A DNA stretch of 64,000 bases from Martinezella tropici (GTDB taxonomy: Bacteria > Pseudomonadota > Alphaproteobacteria > Rhizobiales > Rhizobiaceae), in the NCBI RefSeq assembly GCF_008370325.1, contig NZ_VNIP01000008.1, forward strand, positions 248,001-312,000, written 5' to 3'. Position numbers and translations under genes: made by a program. Of the stretch, positions 56,009-64,000 are shown piece by piece; within the stretch, counting starts at the first letter, position 1; each line of letters opens with the position of its first letter. The notes below the pieces were generated by a model. The model searched no databases, was not told the DNA's origin, and worked only from the letters and a program-made list of their open reading frames with translations.

Positions 56009-56824
56009 CTATCCGGCGGCGCGCACGCCAAAGAACTCGCTTCTCAAGTTTCGATCGAGCGGACGCACCCGCGAAAGATTGCCCAAGAATTGACGGGGAC
56101 TTGTGAGGACCGACCGGTTCAGGAAATGGGTCCTGATCAGGCCGGAGGATTTGCTGTGGGCGCCGGCATGGCCGACCCGATAGATCGCACCACGGAAGGG
56201 GAGGGATCCGAGCGGAGAGCCGGCATCGGCCAGCACCTTGCCGATGCGCACATGGCTGCCGAGCATGGTTTTGATGTAGTCGACCTCGGCGTCTGCGAAA
56301 CTTGCCGGCAATCGGTAGAGATCCGAGCGGATGATCAGCGACGTGCCGCAGTAATTGGCGAAGTCGTTATGGTGCAGCAGCAGCCGGCCGCCTTCATTCC
56401 AGAGATAGCCGCGATCGATCTTCCAGCCGTTGGCGTTGGTATTTTTAGCGGCGAAGTCGACGATGTTGGCGCTGACGAAATCATCGTCGTCGACGATCAT
56501 GAAGAAGCGGGTGTCGCGCGCCGAAAGCATGCCGCTCAGAACGCGGCGGCCCTTGTCCAGCCGGAATGCGTCATAGACCTTCTCCCGGTCGGCGCCATTG
56601 ATGTCGTGGAGCTGGTTCGGCGGGAATGTGACGCGCTCCGCCGAGAAATTCGGCGGCAGATCGGGCAGATCGGCGCCCTCATTGGCAACCACGACACCGC
56701 GCCAGTTGCTGTTGGATTGTCCGGAGATCGAGGCGATCGTTTGTGACAGCCGCCGTTTCAGCGCGGGCCAATCATTGGAGTTGGCCTGGTGGCGAACGGG
56801 AATGATGAACGTAACCAATGTCAT
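56009..56824 (-). CDS. Family-2-like glycosyltransferase
   Basis: The 271-residue protein has the GT-A opening TLVTFIIPVRHQ, nucleotide-sugar metal motif FMIVDDDDFV (about 109-118) and a downstream region ending in NRSVLTSPRQF. It probably transfers a sugar in exopolysaccharide or lipopolysaccharide assembly. AAGG lies 7 nt before the ATG at 56824; an ATG six codons earlier is also possible. Acceptor and donor are unknown. Confidence 0.85.
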   Translation of the reverse strand: MTLVTFIIPVRHQANSNDWPALKRRLSQTIASISGQSNSNWRGVVVANEGADLPDLPPNFSAERVTFPPNQLHDINGADREKVYDAFRLDKGRRVLSGMLSARDTRFFMIVDDDDFVSANIVDFAAKNTNANGWKIDRGYLWNEGGRLLLHHNDFANYCGTSLIIRSDLYRLPASFADAEVDYIKTMLGSHVRIGKVLADAGSPLGSLPFRGAIYRVGHAGAHSKSSGLIRTHFLNRSVLTSPRQFLGNLSRVRPLDRNLRSEFFGVRAAG

Positions 56825-56922
56825 GATGCGCCTTTCCGACATTTGCCATTGCTATTGCGGTAACCGAAAATATCCATCCGGGATTTGCCGGGCTTCGATG
56901 TGCCGTTCGCCATGGCTTGCTA

Positions 56923-58410
56923 CTATGCCTTTGCGCGGCGACCTTGCAGTGTCGTCCGCGCGAGGAAGAGGATCCTCTCCTTGCACAGGAGGAGGATAAG
57001 GCTCGAATAGGTAAGGCCGCCAACCAGGACTTCGCAGATGAGACGGGCTGCAAGCGACCAGTCGTACAAGGCCGACGAGGTTGCCAGCACCGCGACGAGC
57101 ATGCCGAGATAGGCGGCTATCGGCCGCAGGAACTGGCCGAAATATTCCGCAATGCTGAGGCCGATCAATCGCGAGACCATCCACAGTGTCACCGGCCACA
57201 GCATCAGCACGCCGACCATGAGCCCGAAGACGACGGTCGCCACGCCATATTTGTGGAGAAGAAGAACGGTGAGGATCGAGACGACGTTGCGCACAAGCTG
57301 ATAATAGAACCACCAGTCGGACCTGCCCTGGCTCGTGATCAGTGAGGCCTGGATGACACCTATCCCGGCCATCAGGCCGATCACGCAGAAGAAACGGACC
57401 GGCCAGATGGCGGCCGCCCAATGCGGTCCGAAGATCAGGGGAATGGCATCGTCGGCAACGGCTGCAAGTCCCATGAAGGCCGGGAAGGATACCAGAGAGC
57501 AACCGAAAGTCGCCATGAGGAAGGCTTCGCGCACCTTTTCCTTGTCGTGCTGCAGGGAGGAGAGAAGCACGTGGCTGACTGAATTCAGCCCGCCCGACAA
57601 GACATTATTGAGCATCTCGTAGAGCCGCCGGGCGAAATTGTAGATACCGAGAGCGGCAGGGCTCACCAAGGTGCCGATAATCAGCTGGTCGAGATTCATG
57701 GTCTGCAGGAAGCGGTTGCCCGAAGCATAGATGCCGTAATGCAGCAATTCGCGCAGGCTCGAGAGCTTGATCCTGAAACCCGGCAGCCATCTTGCCCCCC
57801 AGAATGCCGCGACGCAGGCGGCCGCCGGAGCTGCGATCTGGGCGATTGCAAGCGCCCATAGACCGAAGCCCGCGAAGATCAGCGCGAGACAGATGGACGC
57901 CGAGACGATCGTGGCGATCGCGGTCCGCGCCGCCGCCAGATGAAAGGACATCGTCCGGCCGATCAGGGCATTGGGGACGATGATCATCATGTCGAAGAAG
58001 ATTTTCAGCCCGATGATCAGCAGCAGGGTGACGATCTCGTCATGTCCGACCCAATGGGCAAGATGGGGTGAAAGCAGGAACAGCGCGGCATAGAGGATGA
58101 CCGCGGAGAGGAAGGAAAGCCAGAAAACCGTGTCGAGATGGCTACGCCGAATGGATTTTTGCTGGATCAATGCCTCGCCGAAGGCCGTCGGCCCGAAGCC
58201 GGCGGCAAAGCTGACGATGGCGAAGGCGAGCGCGACCAGGCCGAAATCCTGCGGCAGAAGAAAGCGCGACGTGACAATGAAGACTAGGCTGTTGAGGGCC
58301 GTCGGGATCATCGTGTCGAGTGCCGACCAGAAGGCGCCCCTCAAGGCGGCCCGCGACCGGTTTTCGCTCAAATGTTCAAAGACGATTTCATCCGCTTCGG
58401 AAATCAGCAA
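56923..58410 (-). CDS. Oligosaccharide flippase (Wzx/MviN-like polysaccharide transporter)
   Basis: The 495-residue protein has about 12-14 transmembrane helices. The lead RAALRGAFWSALDTMIPTALN and SRFLLPQDFGLVALA are typical of Wzx/polysaccharide-biosynthesis flippases, which move lipid-linked repeat units across the inner membrane. The gene starts with TTG, supported by GAGG 7 nt upstream; no internal Met lies before the helices. It is the first gene of the polysaccharide trio. A 15-bp palindrome lies about 140 bp upstream. Confidence 0.88.
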   Translation of the reverse strand: MLISEADEIVFEHLSENRSRAALRGAFWSALDTMIPTALNSLVFIVTSRFLLPQDFGLVALAFAIVSFAAGFGPTAFGEALIQQKSIRRSHLDTVFWLSFLSAVILYAALFLLSPHLAHWVGHDEIVTLLLIIGLKIFFDMMIIVPNALIGRTMSFHLAAARTAIATIVSASICLALIFAGFGLWALAIAQIAAPAAACVAAFWGARWLPGFRIKLSSLRELLHYGIYASGNRFLQTMNLDQLIIGTLVSPAALGIYNFARRLYEMLNNVLSGGLNSVSHVLLSSLQHDKEKVREAFLMATFGCSLVSFPAFMGLAAVADDAIPLIFGPHWAAAIWPVRFFCVIGLMAGIGVIQASLITSQGRSDWWFYYQLVRNVVSILTVLLLHKYGVATVVFGLMVGVLMLWPVTLWMVSRLIGLSIAEYFGQFLRPIAAYLGMLVAVLATSSALYDWSLAARLICEVLVGGLTYSSLILLLCKERILFLARTTLQGRRAKA

Positions 58411-58544
58411 ACATATACCTCGTCGTCCAGATCTCGGAGCCGGGATTCCGACGTCCGCAAATTGCCGTGCCGCTATTGCCCGATCGGCAGGACGGCTTAC
58501 GGATGCTTGATCTAGGCCAGCCCCTCGATTTGTCTAGGGACGAT

Positions 58545-58559
58545 TGTTGCATTGCAACA
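58545..58559. promoter_or_regulatory. Perfect palindrome upstream of the flippase gene
   Basis: TGTTGCA-T-TGCAACA is perfectly symmetric, and TTGTGTTGCC follows as a partial half-site. It lies in the 226-bp gap between the J-domain gene stop and the flippase start, about 135-150 bp before the latter. It could be the operator for the polysaccharide operon. Confidence 0.5.
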
Positions 58560-58636
58560 TTGTGTTGCCAAAATGATCGCACCATCAAGGCAAACGCGAA
58601 ATCCGCCCCTTCGGGACGACCCAAAAAGCACCATTG

Positions 58637-59266
58637 CTACTGTGCGGCGGAGCGGACCTGGGGCTCGTCCCATTCGATCTCGGGTGCTGCATCGAGCTCT
58701 TCTCGAGTTTCGTCCATCACGTAGAGATAGCCTTCGAGCATGTCGCAGGCACGTTCGCTGGCGCCGATCTTCGCTTCCGTTTCGCTGATGGCGGTCGCGA
58801 TCGCCTTGATGCGGGCGCGCAGCATGTGGCCGACCACATCCTTGCCTGGACGCTTGCCAAGCCGGTCGAGGTGGAGGCCGATGCGGCTGGAATGACGCTC
58901 AAGCTCGCTTTTGCTGAAATTCGCCTTGCGAATTTCTTCGAGAAGACTGGCGCGCATCTTGGCGACCGGGTCGAAGGTTCCCGGTTCGCGCTCGTCGAGC
59001 ACCATCTCGGTAATGAGTTTTTCGATGGCGACCAGCGCCTGCAGGTCGACGGCGTCGGTCAATTCCACATCATAGCCGGTATCGTCGAACACTTTGCGGC
59101 GCACGGGATCGAGAAGCAGCTGGTAGGCCTTCTGCAGCTTGGCAAAGGCCTCCGCGTCGCCGCCGGAATCCGGATGGGCTGCCTTCGCGCGCTTGCGATA
59201 GGCAACCTTGATCTGCTCTTCGCTCGCATCGCGCGCAACGCCGAGAATATCGTATGGATCAGTCAC
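58637..59266 (-). CDS. J-domain (DnaJ-like) protein
   Basis: The 209-residue protein has an N-terminal J domain (about 2-66) with the HPD motif at 31-33 (AHPDSGGD). No zinc-finger or glycine-rich region follows; the rest is charged helix (about 75-195). It should stimulate an Hsp70 ATPase for special substrates. Its client is unknown. It shares the strand with the flippase gene but has a separate 226-bp gap. Confidence 0.88.
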   Translation of the reverse strand: MTDPYDILGVARDASEEQIKVAYRKRAKAAHPDSGGDAEAFAKLQKAYQLLLDPVRRKVFDDTGYDVELTDAVDLQALVAIEKLITEMVLDEREPGTFDPVAKMRASLLEEIRKANFSKSELERHSSRIGLHLDRLGKRPGKDVVGHMLRARIKAIATAISETEAKIGASERACDMLEGYLYVMDETREELDAAPEIEWDEPQVRSAAQ

Positions 59267-59612
59267 TCCAACTCCTGCCGCCGCTTATTCCTGTTTCGAG
59301 GCTCCAGCCGCTGATCTTGCCGGCGAGGTTTAAACTTGCCGCTGGGCTGTTTCAACCGGCCCCGGCGCTATTTGTACCATCAGAAAGGCAGAGTTTGGAC
59401 AAAAAGAGTCCTATGTCAAAACCGAGCTGCCTCTTCTGTGGAAATTCAGCGTTTCAGATCGTTCGGCCGAAGAAGACGGTCGAGCATGCCTGCTTGAGCC
59501 GGTAGAGCGGGCAACGATAGGCCTTATGGAACGTCAGGGTCTTTTGATGACGCAACGGCAATCGGCCCGCTCCCTGGGAGGAAGCGGGCCGATCAGAAAA
59601 TGCTTCAGCTTT
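59267..59612. other. Intergenic region upstream of the J-domain gene
   Basis: This 346-bp region lies between two genes on the minus strand. It holds the J-domain promoter and the end of the degP transcript, including a hairpin. A 30-codon frame with a CxxC pattern (SCLFCGNSAF, start 59413) lies here but has only a weak ribosome site; I do not call it a gene. Confidence 0.4.
59561..59593 (-). terminator. Hairpin after degP
   Basis: A perfect 11-bp stem, ATCGGCCCGCT with AGCGGGCCGAT, has an 11-nt loop and starts 19 bp past the degP stop. There is no T-run on the minus strand, so termination is probable but not certain. Confidence 0.55.
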
Positions 59613-61115
59613 TCAAGCGGCCGAGAACGGCACGGCAACGAAGGTCTTGTTACCATCGCGCTCGATCAGGAGCAGGACGGACTTGCGACCATCCTTGCCG
59701 GCCTTGGCGACGGCCGTCTGCACCTCATGGGCGTTGCGGACCGGCTGATCGTTGACCGAGACGATGATATCGCCGGTCTGGATGCCGGCTGCGGCAGCCG
59801 ACTTGTCCGGGTTGACGCTGGCAACCACGGCGCCCTCGACGCCATGCGGCAGGTTCAACTGTTCACGAACATCGGGCGTCAGGTTGGCAAGACCGACCCC
59901 GATGCTCGGCTGGTTGGAGGGCTGCACCTTGCCGTCGCCATTGTCGTTGGCGGCCTGCTTGCTGTCGTCATTGCCGCCGATGGTGACATTGACGTCCATG
60001 CTCTTGCCATCGCGCCACAGCGTGACCGAGCGCTTGTCGCCGGGGGCGAGATCGGCGACGAGCCGCGACAGGTCCTTCGGTGTCTTGACGGCCTCGTTGC
60101 CGACCGCGGTGACGATATCGCCGCTCTTGATACCGGCGCGGGCAGCCGGCGTATCGTCATTGACGCTGGCGACGAGCGCGCCCTGGGTCTGAGAAAGGCC
60201 CATGGCGTTGGCGACATCGGAGGTCACGGGCTGGATCGCGACGCCGAGATAGCCATGATCGATCGAGCCGTTCTTTTCCAGCTTGGCGACGATGGCCTTG
60301 GCCTCGTCGGACGGAATGGCGAAACCGACGCCGACGCTGCCGCCGTTCGGCGAGTAGATGGCGGTATTGATGCCGACGACATTGCCTTCGCGGTCGACCA
60401 GCGGCCCGCCGGAATTGCCGTGATTGATCGGAGCGTCGATCTGGATGAAGTCGTCATAAGGGCCGCTGTGCAGGTCGCGGCCACGGGCCGAGACGATGCC
60501 GGCGGTGACGGTCGTGCCGATACCGAAGGGGTTGCCGATCGCCAGAATCTGGTCGCCGAGCTTCAGCTTGTCGGAATCACCCCAGGCAATGGTCGCGAGC
60601 GGCTTCGGGGCCTGGATCTTCAAGACCGCAAGGTCGGATTTGGCGTCAGCGCCGAGCAGCTTGGCGGGCAATTCGGTACCGTCATCGAGCGTCACCTTGA
60701 TGTCGACGGCGTTCTGGATGACGTGGTTGTTGGTGACGATGACACCATCGGGGCTGATGATGAAACCGGAACCGAGCGCCATGGCGCGCTGGCTCTGCTG
60801 CTGATGCGGCGTCTGCTTCGGGAAGGGGATGCCCTGGTTTTCGAAGAATTGCCGGAACTGCTCGTCCATCGGCGAATTGCTGCCGTCGGCGCTGGTATCG
60901 GTCGCCTTCATCGTGGTCGTGACGGTAACGACAGCCGGCTTGTCGGCGTCGACGATCGGAGCGAAAGAGCCGCCGGGCGCGATGATGCCGGCAGGCTCGG
61001 CTGCAGCGGCGACGGTAGCGGACGTGCTGAAGGCAAAGGGCAAAGCACCGGCGCCGACGATAATGGCGGCGCCTACGAGGGCGGCAGTGCGATGTTTGCG
61101 GAGAAGAGATGACAT
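59613..61115 (-). CDS. degP: Periplasmic serine protease DegP/HtrA (Do family)
   Basis: The 500-residue exported protease/chaperone degrades misfolded envelope proteins. A signal peptide covers about residues 1-38. The catalytic triad is His131 (TNNHV), Asp161 (KSDLAVL) and Ser235 (GNSGGPL). Two PDZ domains follow (about 270-365 and 395-495). The layout is that of DegP/DegQ rather than DegS. Rhizobia carry several degP paralogues, so the exact orthology is open. Confidence 0.93.
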   Translation of the reverse strand: MSSLLRKHRTAALVGAAIIVGAGALPFAFSTSATVAAAAEPAGIIAPGGSFAPIVDADKPAVVTVTTTMKATDTSADGSNSPMDEQFRQFFENQGIPFPKQTPHQQQSQRAMALGSGFIISPDGVIVTNNHVIQNAVDIKVTLDDGTELPAKLLGADAKSDLAVLKIQAPKPLATIAWGDSDKLKLGDQILAIGNPFGIGTTVTAGIVSARGRDLHSGPYDDFIQIDAPINHGNSGGPLVDREGNVVGINTAIYSPNGGSVGVGFAIPSDEAKAIVAKLEKNGSIDHGYLGVAIQPVTSDVANAMGLSQTQGALVASVNDDTPAARAGIKSGDIVTAVGNEAVKTPKDLSRLVADLAPGDKRSVTLWRDGKSMDVNVTIGGNDDSKQAANDNGDGKVQPSNQPSIGVGLANLTPDVREQLNLPHGVEGAVVASVNPDKSAAAAGIQTGDIIVSVNDQPVRNAHEVQTAVAKAGKDGRKSVLLLIERDGNKTFVAVPFSAA

Positions 61116-61376
61116 GGCAGAAGTCCCTTGCGAGGTCGTTGGCGAATTGGCGTCTTGTCCATGTCCGGGACAGGCGTCGGATTGGGCCGCGCCAATTCGT
61201 TTCGGGAGCCTTTGTTTCCCTTTACTCCGGGATGCAAAGTATAAATCTGAATTGGCGCTGACGAGTAATATGATCCGCCAACTAACTTTTACAAATTAAA
61301 TATTGATCATGTTTTTATTGCAAAAATTTTAGACATTACATAAATTTAATTTTGTTCAGCCGGAATTTTTCCACAT

Positions 61377-62033
61377 TCAGCTTTGCTGTGCCGGCCATCT
61401 CTTGAGGGCTTCTGCTCCCAGTTCCGTTAGCGCGTAAATGCCGCGGTCGATGCGCTCGAACCAGCCATAGACGTTATCTCTCAGAATTTGCGGCGCTTTC
61501 GGTGCTGCTTCCCGCATGTCCTTGGGGCGCTGCATACCGTTTTCGATCGCGGCGGCGCAGGCAAGCGCCTGTTGCCTGTAGGCGGTCATGATCGGCTTGC
61601 GCGTGCTGCCGCCAAGGGCCGGGTCGCCCTTGCGCCGGCGATGTTCCTCGACAAGGCGTGACCTGCGGCGTACATTCTTGCGGGGCATCGGCGAGACGGG
61701 GCTGACGACGATGTCCACGACATCGCTGTCCGATACGGCGAGCATGCCGAAGCCGAGCCGGCGGCAAAGATCGCGGAAGCGGCGGTCGCCCTCACGTCCC
61801 TTGCCCCTTGCCGAAACGCGCGCGGCGATCCAGACCTCATCGCTGGCCGCAGCCCGATCGACGGCCTGCAGGATGAGTTCGAGATTGAAGCTCATCTTCA
61901 GCTCGCAGATGACGACGACAGGCGGCTCGTCGTCATTCAGTCCCACGAGGTCGCAGCCGCCGATCTCGCCTTTCACGGCATAGCCGGCCGCTTCGAGAAA
62001 TGACTTGATCGGGAGATAGAGCGCCGTTTCCAA
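61377..62033 (-). CDS. DUF2161 family PD-(D/E)XK-like protein
   Basis: The 218-residue protein starts with TTG, supported by GGAGG 6 nt upstream; an in-frame stop just before it rules out earlier starts. The motif GCDLVGL...VVICELKMSF near residues 26-49 gives the D...ExK pattern of restriction-endonuclease-fold nucleases. A C-terminal winged-helix-like segment (DNVYGWFERIDRGIYALTELGAEAL) follows. Members are predicted DNA-acting phosphodiesterases; the function is unknown. It starts 33 nt after the LysR stop on the same strand. Confidence 0.82.
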   Translation of the reverse strand: METALYLPIKSFLEAAGYAVKGEIGGCDLVGLNDDEPPVVVICELKMSFNLELILQAVDRAAASDEVWIAARVSARGKGREGDRRFRDLCRRLGFGMLAVSDSDVVDIVVSPVSPMPRKNVRRRSRLVEEHRRRKGDPALGGSTRKPIMTAYRQQALACAAAIENGMQRPKDMREAAPKAPQILRDNVYGWFERIDRGIYALTELGAEALKRWPAQQS

Positions 62034-62066
62034 ATCCGCCTCCGGCCTTTGAATATCCGGCCTGTT

Positions 62067-62963
62067 CTATCCGATTCGGTTAACCAGAAAGTCGATAAAG
62101 GCGCGGATGCGGGCGGCCAGATGCTCATGGCCGGCATAGACGGCATGGATATGCTCGATGTCTTCTGGATTGAAATCTTCGAGGACGGGCACGAGCCTGC
62201 CGGCATCGAGATCCGGCTGGACGTGGAATTGACCGACGCGGGCAAGGCCCATTCCCGCAACGCAAAGGCTGCGAACGGTCGGGCCGTTGTTTGCCTGGAG
62301 GTTGCCCTGCACGGTTTTGACGAAATGGTTGTCGCTCTGCGGATCGCGAAAGGGCCAGCCTTCGGCGGTCGGGCGAAAGTTGAAAGTCAGGCAGTTGTGA
62401 TGATCGAGCTCATCCGGCGTTGTCGGCCGGCCGTTTTGCTCGATGTAGGAGGGGGCCGCGACGATGATGCGGCGGCTGTCCATGAGTTTGCGAGCTTTGA
62501 GCGAGCTATCCCGCAAGATGCCGGCGCGAATAGCAACATCGGCCCGCTCGCCGACGATATCGATGACGCTGTCGGTGAGTGAGATGTCGAGTTCGATCTC
62601 GGGATAGCACTCCAGAAAATCGGGAATGATCGGCACCAGACAACAAACCCCGAAGGCGACGGAGGCGCTGACACGCAGCGGGCCGCGTGGCACCGTGGCG
62701 CCGCCTGATGCCACGATCCGCTCCGCTTCCTGAATATCGGCCAGGATCGTTCGTGCCTTTTCGAGATAGATTTCTCCCTCGGGCGTCAATTGCAGCGAGC
62801 GGGTGGTGCGAACCAAGAGGCGAGTGCCCAGCCGCTCTTCCAGCCGGGTGACGAGCTTGCTGACAGCCGAGGGTGAAAGGCGCAGCTTGCGGCCAGCCGC
62901 CGAAAAGCTGGCGAGGGTGGCCACCTGAACGAAGACATCCATCTCGCCGGCGCGATTGTCCAT
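62067..62963 (-). CDS. LysR-family transcriptional regulator
   Basis: The 298-residue protein has an N-terminal winged helix (about 5-62; ASFSAAGRKLRLSPSAVSKLVTRLEERLG) and a substrate-binding-like C-terminal domain of the CrgA/AaeR-like group. It is divergent from an MFS transporter gene, which it probably controls. The start is the ATG at 62963; a TTG two codons earlier lies further from the ribosome site. The effector is unknown. Confidence 0.9.
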   Translation of the reverse strand: MDNRAGEMDVFVQVATLASFSAAGRKLRLSPSAVSKLVTRLEERLGTRLLVRTTRSLQLTPEGEIYLEKARTILADIQEAERIVASGGATVPRGPLRVSASVAFGVCCLVPIIPDFLECYPEIELDISLTDSVIDIVGERADVAIRAGILRDSSLKARKLMDSRRIIVAAPSYIEQNGRPTTPDELDHHNCLTFNFRPTAEGWPFRDPQSDNHFVKTVQGNLQANNGPTVRSLCVAGMGLARVGQFHVQPDLDAGRLVPVLEDFNPEDIEHIHAVYAGHEHLAARIRAFIDFLVNRIG

Positions 62964-63105
62964 TTGCAACTCATTCTTTTGAATTCAATTCACAAGTGTT
63001 GAGTTGATATAGCCGATTATCGTTCGAATGTCGCTACGCCATATTCTTCCCGAACAAGAACTCGCGCATCCGCAGCTACCGGGTGCCATTTGATCGGATG
63101 ATCTC

Positions 63106-64000
63106 ATGCCTCTGGCTCTCTTTGCCTTGACGATCGCTGCCTATGCGATCGGCACAACCGAATTCGTCATCGTCGGCCTTTTACCCACCGTGGCGAACGA
63201 CCTTCACATCAACCTGCCGCTCGCCGGCCTCATCGTCAGCGTCTATGCGCTCGGCGTCACTTTCGGCGCGCCGATCCTAACCGCGCTCACCGGCCGCATC
63301 GAGCGCAAGCCGCTGCTGCTCGGTTTGATGGCGCTGTTCATTGTCGGCAACGGCATGGCGGCCTTGAGCCCGGGCTATGCGCCGCTGCTCGTTGCGCGCG
63401 TGCTTTCGGCCTTTGCCCATGGCGTGTTCTTCTCTGTGGGATCCACGATTGCCGCCGATCTCGTGCCGGAAAACCGCCGCGCTTCCGCAATCGCCATGAT
63501 GTTCATGGGCCTGACCGTCGCCATCGTCACAGGTGTTCCGCTCGGCACCTTTATCGGCCAGACTTTCGGCTGGCGCGCGACCTTTGCAGCCGTCGCAGGC
63601 CTTGGCATCATCGCCTTTATCGCCATCCTGCTGCTTCTGCCGTCCAGCCTGAAGAAGGCGCCGCCGGCAAGCATCGGTGAGCAGGTGCGCGTACTTGCAA
63701 GCGGCCGGCTGCTGATCGTCTTTGCCATGACGGCGCTCGGCTATGGTGGCACCTTCGTCGCCTTTACCTTCCTCGCCTCGATCCTGCAGGAAGTGACCGG
63801 CTTTGCCGCCTCCGCCGTGAGCCTCATCCTCGTGCTCTACGGTATCGCTATTGCCATCGGCAACGTCGTGGGTGGCCGTCTTGCCAATGGCAATCCGGTC
63901 CGCGCGCTGACGTGGCTCTTTGTCGCTCAGGCTCTCGTGCTTGTCCTCTTCAGCTTTACGGCAGTCTCGCCCTGGCTTGCCATCCCGACGCTTGCGGCGC
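63106..64000 (+). CDS. MFS transporter (DHA1/AraJ-like efflux), cut by window end
   Basis: At least 298 residues are present without a stop. They include YAIGTTEFVIVGLLPTVA, LIVSVYALGVTFGAPILTALTGRIERK (the motif-A loop), GFMA-like helices, and VARVLSAFAHGVFFSVG. This is typical of DHA1 sugar/drug efflux proteins such as AraJ, with about 9 helices visible. It is divergent from the LysR gene, whose 142-bp intergenic region should hold its promoter. The substrate is unknown. Confidence 0.9.
   Translation, partial: MPLALFALTIAAYAIGTTEFVIVGLLPTVANDLHINLPLAGLIVSVYALGVTFGAPILTALTGRIERKPLLLGLMALFIVGNGMAALSPGYAPLLVARVLSAFAHGVFFSVGSTIAADLVPENRRASAIAMMFMGLTVAIVTGVPLGTFIGQTFGWRATFAAVAGLGIIAFIAILLLLPSSLKKAPPASIGEQVRVLASGRLLIVFAMTALGYGGTFVAFTFLASILQEVTGFAASAVSLILVLYGIAIAIGNVVGGRLANGNPVRALTWLFVAQALVLVLFSFTAVSPWLAIPTLAA

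Noticed and set aside
59413..59505. 30-codon frame with a CxxC pattern
   Set aside because: The ribosome site is weak, only one CxxC is present and no family fits. It is too short to support.
59526..61112. Long plus-strand frame over degP
   Set aside because: It is antisense to a complete DegP with catalytic triad and two PDZ domains. The regular Asp/Gly/Val content reflects reverse-strand codon bias.

Overview
The window reads as a piece of a large secondary replicon (chromid or megaplasmid) of a Rhizobium-like alphaproteobacterium. This is an inference from content. The DNA is GC-rich. A complete minCDE operon is present, and in Rhizobium, Sinorhizobium and Agrobacterium that operon is known to sit on a secondary replicon. 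ABC importers, LysR, GntR and TetR regulators and catabolic operons dominate, and families such as DUF992, DUF2161, DUF4173 and GCG_CRPN fit the same group. I saw no rRNA, tRNA, insertion sequence, CRISPR array, phage gene or replication origin.

Layout. 1-760: the end of an Lrp/AsnC regulator and a small membrane protein. 834-7616: a HutC-type GntR repressor, divergent from an operon for a polar amino-acid ABC importer, a histidine-ammonia-lyase homologue that lacks the serine needed for the MIO cofactor, and a sarcosine-oxidase-like flavoenzyme. This is the best candidate for an undescribed pathway. 7638-17588: cytochrome b561, aldehyde dehydrogenase with a divergent LysR regulator, a secreted alpha/beta hydrolase, a DipZ-type thiol-disulfide protein, a Tat-exported hydrolase, an OmpR/histidine-kinase pair and the peroxidase Ohr. 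17707-20828: a tiny predicted secreted peptide, minCDE and a polysaccharide deacetylase. 20845-26058: a TetR repressor, three operator-like repeats, then PspA, a YiaA/B protein and a three-domain MFS/acyltransferase/acyl-ACP ligase, together an envelope-stress and lipid-repair module. 26155-29411: a DUF4173 membrane protein with its own two-component system.

30176-36000: a GGDEF protein, a beta-lactamase-fold hydrolase, an acetyltransferase, a DCC-family protein, a small secreted protein and a PAP2 phosphatase. 36264-39337: an AcoR-like regulator lacking its AAA+ domain, an aldehyde dehydrogenase and DUF779. 39447-44421: a DJ-1 protein, a ribbon-helix-helix protein, TetR with a divergent hydrolase, an aldo/keto reductase homologue that has lost three of its four catalytic residues, a CsbD remnant, and BON and DUF992 proteins. 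44555-48076: katG divergent from oxyR. 48563-54890: a MocR regulator divergent from a five-gene import and hydrolysis operon. 54900-58410: an acyltransferase, a glycosyltransferase and a flippase for surface polysaccharide. 58637-64000: a J-domain protein, a DegP protease, a DUF2161 nuclease-like protein, and a LysR regulator divergent from an MFS transporter cut by the window end.

Three themes recur. The first is scavenging of nitrogenous compounds, through two ABC importers each paired with a regulator and degradative enzymes. The second is oxidative and thiol stress (Ohr, KatG/OxyR, DipZ, DCC, DJ-1). The third is envelope maintenance (PspA, lipid acyltransferase, DegP, PAP2, polysaccharide genes). 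Start sites were chosen mainly by Shine-Dalgarno spacing and family N-termini. No database search was possible.
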